64,000 nt of DNA. Origin: Draconibacterium orientale. GTDB taxonomy: Bacteria; Bacteroidota; Bacteroidia; Bacteroidales; Prolixibacteraceae. Below the pieces are notes generated by a model, which did no database searches, was not told where the DNA came from, and saw nothing but the letters and a program-made list of their open reading frames with translations. The position numbers and the translations under genes are program-made. Positions 19,187-26,868 of this stretch are shown here, in pieces. The stretch is from assembly GCF_000626635.1 (NCBI RefSeq), contig NZ_CP007451.1, positions 1,860,001 through 1,924,000 of the forward strand. Direction: 5' to 3'. Each line of letters begins with the position of its first letter. Position 1 is the stretch's first letter.

Positions 19187-19756
19187 ATGAAAAAGAACCT
19201 TGGAGACATGATGTGCCTCGATATCTACCTGTCGAGTCTTTCGAAGGCTGAGTTAGAAAAAGTAAAAAAAGATATAAAACCACCAAAAAGGCTTGCGCCT
19301 CCTCTTATGTGCTGGGAATTTTATTATCCCAAATACCAACAAAATTTAAAGGAAGCCGAAAGAGAAACAGAACTTAAAACACTTCATAAATATTCTGGTA
19401 AGTTTAACTGGAAAACAGATCTAAAAAAGGTATTAAAAACTTATCCATACAAAGCATTAATATTAACCAACGAAACCAAAAGAATTTTATGGGTTAACGA
19501 TGGTTTTTCAGAGATGACGGGATATCCGAAATCATATGCCATAAACCGGAGTCCCATATTTTTGCAAGGCGAAAATACTTCGGAAGCAGTAAAACTCAGA
19601 ATAAATGAAAAAATTGAACAAAACAAACCTTTCAAAGAAGTGGTAGTTAATTACCGAAAAAACGGAGAAATGTATAATTGCGAAATTCAAATCTTTCCGC
19701 TTACAGGCAATAATAATTCAATACATTTTTTAGCATTGGAAAGAGAGGTTGCATAA
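19187..19756 (+). CDS. Small PAS/LOV-like domain protein in the nrdDG operon
   Basis: A 189-residue soluble protein. Residues 1-85 are charged and helical with no recognised family. Residues about 88-187 form a PAS domain: ALILTNETKRILWVNDGFSEMTGYPKSYAI with FLQGENTSEA and a later YRKNGEMYNCEIQIFPL. The FLQGENT segment aligns with the LOV-type GxNCRFLQG motif, but the adduct-forming Cys position is Ser-Pro, so classical LOV photochemistry is not expected. There is no output domain. It is 10 bases after the adenosyltransferase and likely cotranscribed. A ligand- or redox-sensing partner protein is possible; its function is unknown. Confidence 0.8.
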   Translation: MKKNLGDMMCLDIYLSSLSKAELEKVKKDIKPPKRLAPPLMCWEFYYPKYQQNLKEAERETELKTLHKYSGKFNWKTDLKKVLKTYPYKALILTNETKRILWVNDGFSEMTGYPKSYAINRSPIFLQGENTSEAVKLRINEKIEQNKPFKEVVVNYRKNGEMYNCEIQIFPLTGNNNSIHFLALEREVA

Positions 19757-19784
19757 ACAAATAATGCCAATTTAGATCTTAGCG

Positions 19785-20143
19785 TGTTTCATTTATGGCT
19801 AATCATCCATTTCGTTCTATACCACAACCCTGGCCAGCTCACGCTGGAAAAACCTTAGCCAAATTAATGAAGCCGGAAATCATGCAATCGGTTTATTTCC
19901 CGGTGTTACGTTTTGGGCAAATAACTGGCGCAAAAACGGGCTGGCTCAACGCAAATCGAAATCATCTGCGAATACGATTTTTACCGCCAACAATATTGCG
20001 GCTGCAAATATAGTTTGCGCGGCCCGGCAAAGGTTCAAAATTTGGATAATAATTCAACAGTACTCCTCTTATCAACACGCCAATCCATTGTCATACTGAC
20101 CAATAACCCATCGGTGTTAAAATCTCGCTGCAACAAGTATTAA
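19785..20143 (+). pseudogene. queH: Remnant of epoxyqueuosine reductase queH (frameshifted, 5' part lost)
   Basis: One frame from 19803 reads ISFYTTTLASSRWKNLSQIN, then EAGNHAIGLFPGVTFW and NWRKNGLAQRKS. At about 19957 the reading shifts to the next frame and continues EIICEYDFYRQQYCGCKYSL. Joined, these match the C-terminal half of QueH (DUF208): the SRWKN helix, NWRKxGL and the closing YCGC cysteine motif. A stop at 19800-19802 and the loss of everything upstream show decay. QueH makes queuosine without B12, replacing the cobalamin enzyme QueG, which fits the riboswitch-controlled setting. Identification is from motif memory and should be confirmed by a search. Confidence 0.7.
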
Positions 20144-20159
20144 GTTGCTAATGTTCATT

Positions 20160-20336
20160 GTAAACAATGAAATGAAAATGATGCAAGGGAATGCTGTGTA
20201 AATCAGCAACTGTACCCGCAGCCGTAATCCCGCAATTACCGCAAGGTAATACATGTTTTCAGTACATAGCCACTGGTCCAATTCTCTCGACTGGGAAGGC
20301 GCTGAAAATCGGGAAAGTCGGAAGACCTATCATTTT
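20160..20336 (+). promoter_or_regulatory. Cobalamin riboswitch 2 (controls nrdAB)
   Basis: The aptamer is recognisable from AAGGGAATGCTGTGTAAATC, AGCAACTGTACCCGCAGCCG, GCCACTGGTCC, GACTGGGAAGGCGC and the B12 box AAGTCGGAAGACCTATC near 20316-20332. It is followed by AGCTTTCGGGAATAAAAGCT, a short hairpin likely belonging to the expression platform. The nrdA start lies 107 bases downstream. Repression by B12 of a B12-independent reductase is the expected logic. Confidence 0.93.
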
Positions 20337-20442
20337 TTGATTGTTTCGTAGCTTTCGGGAATAAAAGCTTGGAAAAGTCAACCTATTACTTTTCTCTAAT
20401 TTTATCCTATTTGCTACCATTAATTATTTAAACTCTTTATTA

Positions 20443-22791
20443 ATGGAACAAATTAATGTAGTAAAACGCGATGGTTCGAAGGCCCCCATCGACCTATCAA
20501 TGATTCACGAAGCCGTTGAATGGGCTTGCAACGGTTACGAAAATGTTTCGGTATCCGATATTGAAATTAACTCCAATCTTCAGTTTTACGAAGGGATCAC
20601 AACTGCCGAAATTCAAAAGGTGATGATTCGCTCGGCCGCCGATCTGATTTCAGAAAAACAACCCAATTACCAGTATGTGGCGGCCCGCCTGCTATTAATG
20701 GATTTGCGAAAACAAGTTTACAAACAGTTAAATCCCATTCCGTTTGAATATCTTGTGAAGAATAACATTTACCGGGGTGTTTACGACAAAGTATTGCTGG
20801 AAAAATACAATCAGCAGGATTTAGTGTACTTCAGCAAACATATCAACTACGACAGGGATTTTAAGTTCTCTTTTGCCGGAATGAGCCAAATGGTAGACAA
20901 ATACCTTTTGCAAGACAGAATTACCGGCGAACTATACGAAACCCCGCAAGAAGCATTTATGCTTATAGGCATGTTCATGTTTATGAACTATGAAAAAAAG
21001 CAACGCAAAGAGTACGTTGTAAAATTGTATGATGCGCTATCAACTTTCAAAATAAGTTTACCAACTCCAATTATGTCAGGAGTGCGCACTCCTTTGCGCC
21101 AGTTTAGTTCCTGCTGCTTAATTGATGTTGGCGATTCGCTGGAATCCATCATGAATTCGAATACAGCCGTTGGTTACTACACCGCACACCGCGCCGGTAT
21201 TGGTTTAAATTTTGGGCGAATACGCGGTATCGATGCACAAATTCGAAATGGCGAAGTAGTGCATACCGGCCTTGTTCCTTTTCTGAAAATATTTGAAGCT
21301 TCAACGAAAGGGTTTACGCAAAACTCGGTGCGCGGCGGAGGCTCTACTTCTACCCTGCCATTTTTCCATTGGGAAATTGAAACTTTTATCCAGCTGAAAA
21401 ACAACAAAGGAAACGATGAAAACCGTGTTCGCCGCATGGATTACTCCATAGCTTTAAATAAGTTGTTTCGCGAACGAGTTAAAAACAATGAGAACATCAC
21501 CCTTTTTTCAAGTGAAGAAACCCGTGAACTGTACGAGCTTTTTTATAGTTCCGATTACGAAGGTTTTGAAGAGCTTTACCTGTTGCTCGAAAACAACCAG
21601 AACATTCGCAAAAAAAGTATCAATGCCCGCGAATTTTATTTAGCCTTGCTTAAAGAACGCTACGAAACGGGGCGAATTTATATATTGAATGCCGACCATG
21701 TAAACAAGCACAGTTCGTTTAAGGACAACATTTACATGAGTAACCTGTGTCAGGAAATTACACTCCCAACAGCTCCTTTAGAAGACATAAACAAAGGCGA
21801 TGGCGAAATTGCCATGTGCATATTAAGCAATATCAACTTAGGGAAACTGGACGATGTTAGCGAGCTGGATAGTTTAACCGAATTGTTGGTGCGCTTTCTC
21901 GATGAATTGATCGATTACCAGGAATACCCGGTTAAAGCTGCTGAGATATCGACAAAAAGGAGACGTAGTTTAGGTATTGGAGTTTCTGATGTGTTTAATT
22001 TTCTGGCAAAAAACAACCTGCGTTTCGACAAAGAAGATGGACTTAAAACAATGCACCTTCACATGGAGCGCTTTCAGTTCGGATTGATAAAAGCATCGGC
22101 AAATCTGGCAAAAGAAAAAGGAGCCTGTGCCTATTTTAACCGTACCAAATATTCCGACGGCATTTTACCGATAGATACCTATGAGAAAAATGTAGATGAA
22201 ATTACTCCAAACGATTTAACCCTTAATTGGGGCGAACTCCGGGAACTGGTAAAACAGCATGGATTGCGTAACTCGGCATTAAGTGCCATTCCTCCTGCTG
22301 CTTCAAGTTCTATTGTGTCTAATTCAACTGCCGGAATCGATCCGGTACGCAAACTTCTGATTGCCAAAATGAGCAAATTTGGCCCATTAAAACAACTTGT
22401 TCCCGGCTTTGAAACCTACAAAGAAAATTACCAGCTGGCATGGGACATTGACAACGAAGCATATCTGAAATTTGTCGCTGTATTCCAGAAATTTGTGGAT
22501 CAAAGTATCAGTACCAACCTGTATTACGATATATCGAAATACGAAGACAACAAAGTTCCGATTGGTAATTTAATACGCCACGAAAGTTTAGCCTACAAAT
22601 ACGGATTAAAAACGCTGTACTACCTAAATAGCAACGATAATTCGGGTGAGGCATCGCAGGAAGCAGCACAAAAAAGAGATGTTGAAAAAACAATAATTGT
22701 TGAAGACACCACACAACAAGAAAAAGAACAAAGCCGTGAAATCTCGGAAGTAGAATTAGATGCCTGCGAAGGCGGTGCTTGTTCTGTGTAA
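20443..22791 (+). CDS. nrdA: Class Ia ribonucleotide reductase large (alpha) subunit
   Basis: A 782-residue protein. It has an N-terminal ATP-cone (INVVKRDGSKAPIDLSMIHE) and a catalytic barrel with FSSCCLID (first redox Cys), the active-site NLCQEITLP (Asn, thiyl Cys, Glu) and MCILSNINLG (second redox Cys). The C-terminal tail ends DACEGGACSV, the mobile Cys pair that is re-reduced by thioredoxin or glutaredoxin. Length and motifs agree with class Ia NrdA. It requires the di-iron subunit encoded next and oxygen for radical formation. It has its own cobalamin riboswitch, separate from the nrdD operon. Confidence 0.97.
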   Translation: MEQINVVKRDGSKAPIDLSMIHEAVEWACNGYENVSVSDIEINSNLQFYEGITTAEIQKVMIRSAADLISEKQPNYQYVAARLLLMDLRKQVYKQLNPIPFEYLVKNNIYRGVYDKVLLEKYNQQDLVYFSKHINYDRDFKFSFAGMSQMVDKYLLQDRITGELYETPQEAFMLIGMFMFMNYEKKQRKEYVVKLYDALSTFKISLPTPIMSGVRTPLRQFSSCCLIDVGDSLESIMNSNTAVGYYTAHRAGIGLNFGRIRGIDAQIRNGEVVHTGLVPFLKIFEASTKGFTQNSVRGGGSTSTLPFFHWEIETFIQLKNNKGNDENRVRRMDYSIALNKLFRERVKNNENITLFSSEETRELYELFYSSDYEGFEELYLLLENNQNIRKKSINAREFYLALLKERYETGRIYILNADHVNKHSSFKDNIYMSNLCQEITLPTAPLEDINKGDGEIAMCILSNINLGKLDDVSELDSLTELLVRFLDELIDYQEYPVKAAEISTKRRRSLGIGVSDVFNFLAKNNLRFDKEDGLKTMHLHMERFQFGLIKASANLAKEKGACAYFNRTKYSDGILPIDTYEKNVDEITPNDLTLNWGELRELVKQHGLRNSALSAIPPAASSSIVSNSTAGIDPVRKLLIAKMSKFGPLKQLVPGFETYKENYQLAWDIDNEAYLKFVAVFQKFVDQSISTNLYYDISKYEDNKVPIGNLIRHESLAYKYGLKTLYYLNSNDNSGEASQEAAQKRDVEKTIIVEDTTQQEKEQSREISEVELDACEGGACSV

Positions 22792-22838
22792 AGAGTTTAT
22801 CAAAAAAAATAGTAGTAAAAAGTTTAATAAGTATTATA

Positions 22839-23954
22839 ATGAGCACACATAAACCAAGTATATATAACGGAAATAAAATTGATTTTCTGAACGAAAAAAT
22901 GTTCCTAGGCGAAGGGAAAAATGTACAACGCTACGATATCCAAAAGTACCCGTTTTACGAGAAGCTATCGCAACGAATGCTGAGCTTCTTTTGGCGTCCG
23001 GAAGAAATTTCGCTGACAAAAGACATAAATGATTTTAACACGTTAAGCGACCAGGAGAAATTTATCTTCACCGAAAACCTGAAATACCAGGTGCTGCTCG
23101 ACAGTGTTCAGGGGCGCTCGCCATTTATTACCTTCGGACAGATGGTAACCTTGCCCGAAGTGGAGGAAGCCATTATTATCTGGGATTTTTTCGAAACCAT
23201 CCACTCCATGAGCTATTCCTACATCATAAAAAACGTTTATGCCGAACCTAATAAAATTTTCGACGATATTATGTCGAACGAAATGATTATGGAGCGTGCC
23301 GGTTCGGTTACCGACCAATACAACGATTTTTACCACTACCTGATTCAATACCAGGCGCAACAACTGGGTACAACATTAAAGAATGAAATTGATGAAGATA
23401 CCTTAAAGAAAAAGCTTTATATGGCGTTGGTGTCGGTAAATATTCTGGAAGGTGTACGCTTTTATGTGTCGTTTGCCTGTTCGTTTGCTTTTGCTGAAAA
23501 CAAAAAGATGGAAGGCAATGCTAAAATTATCAAGTTTATTGCCCGCGACGAAAACGAACATCTTGCCATTACCCAACGAATGATTCACGATTTGCGTCAC
23601 AATAAAAACGAAGGATTTTCAGAGATTATTGAAAGCCTCGACGATGAAGTGTACGCGCTCTACAAAGATGCTGCCGAACAAGAAATGCGCTGGGCTGAAT
23701 ATCTGTTCGAAAACGGTTCGATGATTGGACTGAATGCCAAATTACTGATAAAATACATGAAATACATGACTGATAAACGATTGAAAGGAATCGGGCTTAA
23801 ACCTATATACAACGAAAAAAACAATCCTTTATCGTGGATGGACCATTGGCTACGCAACGACAGTGTTGAAGTTTTACCTCAGGAAACTGAAATCACATCG
23901 TATGTTGTCGGTGGTATCGATATGAATGCAAAAGACGAAGACTTTGATTTTTAA
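22839..23954 (+). CDS. nrdB: Class Ia ribonucleotide reductase small (beta) subunit
   Basis: A 371-residue di-iron/tyrosyl-radical protein. I choose ATG 22839 (MSTHKPSIYNGN); the longer frame from 22779 overlaps the nrdA tail. Metal ligands and radical site are in LLDSVQGR (Asp), WDFFETIHSMSYSYII (Glu, His, radical Tyr), NILEGVRFYVSF (Glu) and IARDENEHLA (Glu, His). The C-terminus DEDFDF is the docking tail that binds NrdA. It is 47 bases after nrdA and shares its riboswitch leader. Confidence 0.96.
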   Translation: MSTHKPSIYNGNKIDFLNEKMFLGEGKNVQRYDIQKYPFYEKLSQRMLSFFWRPEEISLTKDINDFNTLSDQEKFIFTENLKYQVLLDSVQGRSPFITFGQMVTLPEVEEAIIIWDFFETIHSMSYSYIIKNVYAEPNKIFDDIMSNEMIMERAGSVTDQYNDFYHYLIQYQAQQLGTTLKNEIDEDTLKKKLYMALVSVNILEGVRFYVSFACSFAFAENKKMEGNAKIIKFIARDENEHLAITQRMIHDLRHNKNEGFSEIIESLDDEVYALYKDAAEQEMRWAEYLFENGSMIGLNAKLLIKYMKYMTDKRLKGIGLKPIYNEKNNPLSWMDHWLRNDSVEVLPQETEITSYVVGGIDMNAKDEDFDF

Positions 23955-24007
23955 CTGCCTTTCCGTTTTCGAGGAAATAAAACACTTCGGAAACGGAAAG
24001 CTTTTAC

Positions 24008-24505
24008 TTACTTCTCATTTAAAGGAATCGCATAGGAATTCTTAATCTCTCCCATCACAAAAAGACTTTGTAAATTACCAATGCTGTCAATTTCGCCCAA
24101 AGTGTTTAATACAAAATCCTGATAGCGTTGCATGCTTTCAACATGAATTTTCAGCATAAAATCGTAATCGCCCGAAATGTTGTAGCATTCCGTTATTTCC
24201 TCAATCGGCATTATTGCTTCTGTAAACTTTTTTCCCAACTCTTTTGAGTGGTGTTTAAGACGTACATTGCAAATAACCACAAAACCACGGCTCAATTTCT
24301 CGGCATCTAAAACCGCACAATATTTTTTGATGTACCCATTTTTTTCAAGGCGTTTTATGCGTTCAAATACTGGTGTTGGCGATAAATTAACCTTTGAGGC
24401 CACTTCTTTTGTAGTAAGCGACGAATCGTTTTGTAGGATTTCCAGGATCGCCAGATCGGTATGATCCGGAAACCCGACAGATGATTTTTCTGTTTTAACA
24501 GACAT
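24008..24505 (-). CDS. Lrp/AsnC family transcriptional regulator
   Basis: A 165-residue protein with an N-terminal helix-turn-helix (ILEILQNDSSLTTKEVASKVNLSPTPVFERIKRLEKNGYI) and a C-terminal RAM ligand-binding domain (about 80-155, including ECYNISGDYDFMLKI). It is convergent with nrdB and divergent from the methionine synthase-like gene across 135 bases, so control of that gene and of itself in response to an amino acid such as methionine is plausible. The amino acid is inferred from context only. Confidence 0.92.
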   Translation of the reverse strand: MSVKTEKSSVGFPDHTDLAILEILQNDSSLTTKEVASKVNLSPTPVFERIKRLEKNGYIKKYCAVLDAEKLSRGFVVICNVRLKHHSKELGKKFTEAIMPIEEITECYNISGDYDFMLKIHVESMQRYQDFVLNTLGEIDSIGNLQSLFVMGEIKNSYAIPLNEK

Positions 24506-24601
24506 TTCTTGTTCTATTTAGTGTTTATTCCCTTAAAAATAGCAAATATAGATTTATATTCCCATTTAACCCTCCTATACATTTTTATATTCTACTTTAT
24601 A

Positions 24602-24609
24602 TAACTTTG
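24602..24609 (+). promoter_or_regulatory. Candidate -7 element of the methionine synthase-like gene
   Basis: TAACTTTG fits the Bacteroidota -7 consensus TAnnTTTG and lies 31 bases before the ATG at 24641. I do not see a clear TTG at the -33 position. The surrounding AT-rich 135 bases also separate the divergent lrp-type regulator, so an operator for it would be expected here. Confidence 0.45.
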
Positions 24610-24640
24610 CCAGAATTATAATCTAAATAAAATTAAATAT

Positions 24641-25765
24641 ATGTGTACAAATAGTTCATTTCACAAAGCCGATTTGGTGGGGAGTTTTTTACGTCCTGAA
24701 AAATTGAAAGAGGCGCGCGAAAATTATGAAGCAGGTAAAATTAATCTCGAAGAATTAACAGCCGTTGAAGATGAAGCAATTCTTTACATCATTACCAAAC
24801 AAAAAGAATTAGGCTACAAAGCCATCAGCGATGGCGAGTTTCGCAGAAGCTACTGGCACCTCGATTTCTTTTGGGGATTCAATGGTGTAGATCATGTAAA
24901 CATGGGACAAGGTTATATGTTTCATGGTGAAGAAACCCGCGATGATTCGGCGCGTTTAAGCGGAAAAATCAATTTCTCGGATAACCACCCATTTCTTGCC
25001 CATTTTAAATTCTTAAAAGAAAATGTTGGCGACAATGCTGAAGCGCGTTTAAGTATTCCGTCTCCATCGCAATTATATGCCGAATTGGTTCGTGGTGTGA
25101 ATGAAGATAAAGTAAAAGATATTTATCCCAACCAAACCGATTTTGTAAATGATATAGCAAAAGCTTATCGTGATTCAATTCTTGCATTTTATGATTTAGG
25201 TTGCCGCAATTTAAAACTCGATGATTGCACCTGGGGAATGCTTTGCGATACCGAATTCTGGAAAACAATGGCCGGTCCTAATTTTGATACAAAAGTATTG
25301 GAAGACCTCTACCTGAAACTAAACAACAAAGCCCTGGAAAATTTACCCGCCGACTTAAAATTATCGACACACGTTTGCCGAGGTAACTACCACTCTACAT
25401 ACGCAACTTCTGGTGGTTACGAACCGGTTGCAGAAAGCCTCTTTGCCAAAGAAAACGTTGAAACTTACTTTCTGGAATACGACGATGAACGCTCGGGTGA
25501 TTTCGAGCCGTTACGTTTTGTACCTAAAGATAAAAAAGTAGTGCTCGGTTTGGTAACCAGCAAAACACCACAACTCGAAGAAAAAGAAACAATAAAAAGC
25601 CGAATCTTGGAAGCAGCTAAATATATCGATTTGGAGCGTTTATCTTTAAGCACGCAATGTGGTTTTGCATCAACTGAAGAAGGAAATATTCTTACTGAAG
25701 AAGACCAATGGAAAAAAATACAATTGGTACAGGAAATTTCGAAAGAAGTATGGCCACAATCATAA
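24641..25765 (+). CDS. Cobalamin-independent methionine synthase-like protein (MetE C-terminal domain only)
   Basis: A 374-residue protein corresponding to the catalytic C-terminal barrel of MetE, as in the YxjG/YxjH group, and lacking the N-terminal half of full MetE. It begins KADLVGSFLRP and has SDGEFRRSYWHLDFFW. The zinc ligands fit STHVCRGNYHST (His, Cys) and LSTQCGFAST (second Cys), with a Glu in FLEYDDERSG. These enzymes transfer a methyl group to homocysteine without B12; the methyl donor of short forms is often not methylfolate, so the donor is left open. It completes the B12-independent set of the island and is divergent from an Lrp-type regulator. Confidence 0.87.
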   Translation: MCTNSSFHKADLVGSFLRPEKLKEARENYEAGKINLEELTAVEDEAILYIITKQKELGYKAISDGEFRRSYWHLDFFWGFNGVDHVNMGQGYMFHGEETRDDSARLSGKINFSDNHPFLAHFKFLKENVGDNAEARLSIPSPSQLYAELVRGVNEDKVKDIYPNQTDFVNDIAKAYRDSILAFYDLGCRNLKLDDCTWGMLCDTEFWKTMAGPNFDTKVLEDLYLKLNNKALENLPADLKLSTHVCRGNYHSTYATSGGYEPVAESLFAKENVETYFLEYDDERSGDFEPLRFVPKDKKVVLGLVTSKTPQLEEKETIKSRILEAAKYIDLERLSLSTQCGFASTEEGNILTEEDQWKKIQLVQEISKEVWPQS

Positions 25766-25917
25766 CAAATGACACTCAGAAGTGAATTAACATCGGTTAG
25801 CGAAGTAAATCATTACTTTGTTTACCTGTGAATCCTCTGTTGCAAATAACTTTATATGCATGGCTGACAACTAATAGGCAAAGACTATTAACACAAAAGT
25901 GATGTAATCCATATACT

Positions 25918-25948
25918 TTGGTTCAGATTAAACTTTATTTTACCTTTG
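25918..25948 (+). promoter_or_regulatory. Strong Bacteroidota-type promoter ahead of riboswitch 3
   Basis: TTG at 25918-25920 and TACCTTTG at 25941-25948 are separated by 20 bases, matching the TTG-N19/20-TAnnTTTG consensus. Transcription would begin just before the third cobalamin aptamer, so the orphan leader is likely to be transcribed. Confidence 0.65.
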
Positions 25949-25977
25949 CCATCACGTTCATCAATTTTATTGAAATA

Positions 25978-26136
25978 AGATACCCGGTAAAACGGGTTTA
26001 ATAGGGAATCACGTGTAAATCGTGAGCTGTCGCGCAACTGTAAAGTCCAATTCAGTTTTGCAACCTAATGCCACTGTTCCAAATCATTGGAGCGGGAAGG
26101 CGTTGTAAAACGGACAAGCCAGGAGACCTGTCTTAA
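25978..26136 (+). promoter_or_regulatory. Cobalamin riboswitch 3 (orphan, no gene downstream)
   Basis: Aptamer landmarks: ATAGGGAATCACGTGTAAATC, GAGCTGTCGCGCAACTGTAA, GCCACTG, GGAGCGGGAAGGCG and the B12 box AAGCCAGGAGACCTGT at 26116-26131. The core is complete and paired segments are kept (TCACG with CGTGA, for example). Unlike riboswitches 1 and 2 it is not followed by a coding sequence; the next gene is on the opposite strand. Confidence 0.9.
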
Positions 26137-26458
26137 TTTTTATGAACGGCAATTGCTTTCGCGGTATAAGGCATAGTCGAGGAACGAATCGAAAACCCTT
26201 CTTTCGTACTCACACTATTTAATTATTCGCGTAAGTGTTCAGGTTTAATTTTAAAATTAAAAATGCTGTATGCTTACACAATGTTTTCACTTCTCCTTTA
26301 CTGGTTATTTAGCCGGTAGAAATCGTTGGATAACTCCGTTTTTCGATATCGAAAAGGAAACCCGGTACGGAATTAAAAAAACAATTAAAAATATGATTCA
26401 TGCAGCAATTCGTATGAGGGAAGCGATACCTCCTCAATAGAATTGCTATCGGTTGCTC
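26137..26458 (+). ncRNA. Structured leader RNA after riboswitch 3, no real ORF
   Basis: This stretch joins the third riboswitch to a terminator. AGCAATTC at about 26404 pairs with GAATTGCT at about 26439, enclosing GAGGGAAGCGATACCTCCTC. That CCTCCT could instead pair with AGGAGGAAA of the terminator, an arrangement like an antiterminator switch. The only small frame is a 15-codon ORF from 26393 (MIHAAIRMREAIPPQ). Either a downstream gene was lost at the island edge, or the riboswitch controls a small RNA or peptide. Confidence 0.5.
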
Positions 26459-26490
26459 AGGAGGAAATCATAAGTGGTTTCCTCCTTTTT
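26459..26490 (+). terminator. Rho-independent terminator of the orphan riboswitch transcript
   Basis: AGGAGGAAA and TTTCCTCCT form a perfect 9-bp stem followed by TTTT. With the promoter at 25918 it delimits a transcript of roughly 535 bases without a conventional gene. Confidence 0.85.
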
Positions 26491-26623
26491 ATGCAAACAA
26501 AAATCACTAACATATGGAATTATTAAAATTATTTTGGAAAGGGTCAAAACCATTTTTGTATCCTATTTGTATCCCAAAAAACAAAAACGCTTGATAATCA
26601 ATCGACTATCAAGCGTTCTATGT

Positions 26624-26773
26624 ACCCGGGGCGGGAATCGAACCACCCCGATAATACGCTTATAATCAATGTGTTATTCCAATACAAATTGTGAGGTCTC
26701 GTTTTTGTCTCTCACTGGTTCATTTTCAATATTTTATAGCTTAAAAATACAAAATTTTGCGTTCTTATTCAAA
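26624..26773. repeat. Direct repeat R1, right copy (island flank)
   Basis: Partner of 14994-15143. Its left end, TACCCGGGGCGGGAATCGAAC, is identical over at least 20 bases to the complement of the 3' end of tRNA-Leu at 45974; after that the tRNA similarity is lost. A hairpin, AACGCTTGATA with TATCAAGCGTT, precedes it at about 26587-26618, in the place a tRNA terminator would have. This looks like a tRNA-end fragment left by a site-specific integration. The sequence from 26774 to the ATPase gene shows nothing further. Confidence 0.82.
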
Positions 26774-26868
26774 CATATAATGGGATATGAATGCATGCCG
26801 CTCATTTTTCAATCCTATTTGAAATTTTGTTGCTAAATAGAATTTTTTCAAATACACCTGAATTTTTT

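Noticed and set aside
19795-20013. 72-codon open frame (MANHPFRSIPQPW...) as a gene
   Set aside because: The other two frames of the same stretch carry conserved QueH motifs, so this frame is a shadow of the queH remnant.
26474-26665. Short open frame ending in RGGNRTTPIIRL
   Set aside because: The GGNRT peptide is the usual false translation of a tRNA T-arm on the opposite strand; here it marks the R1 repeat.
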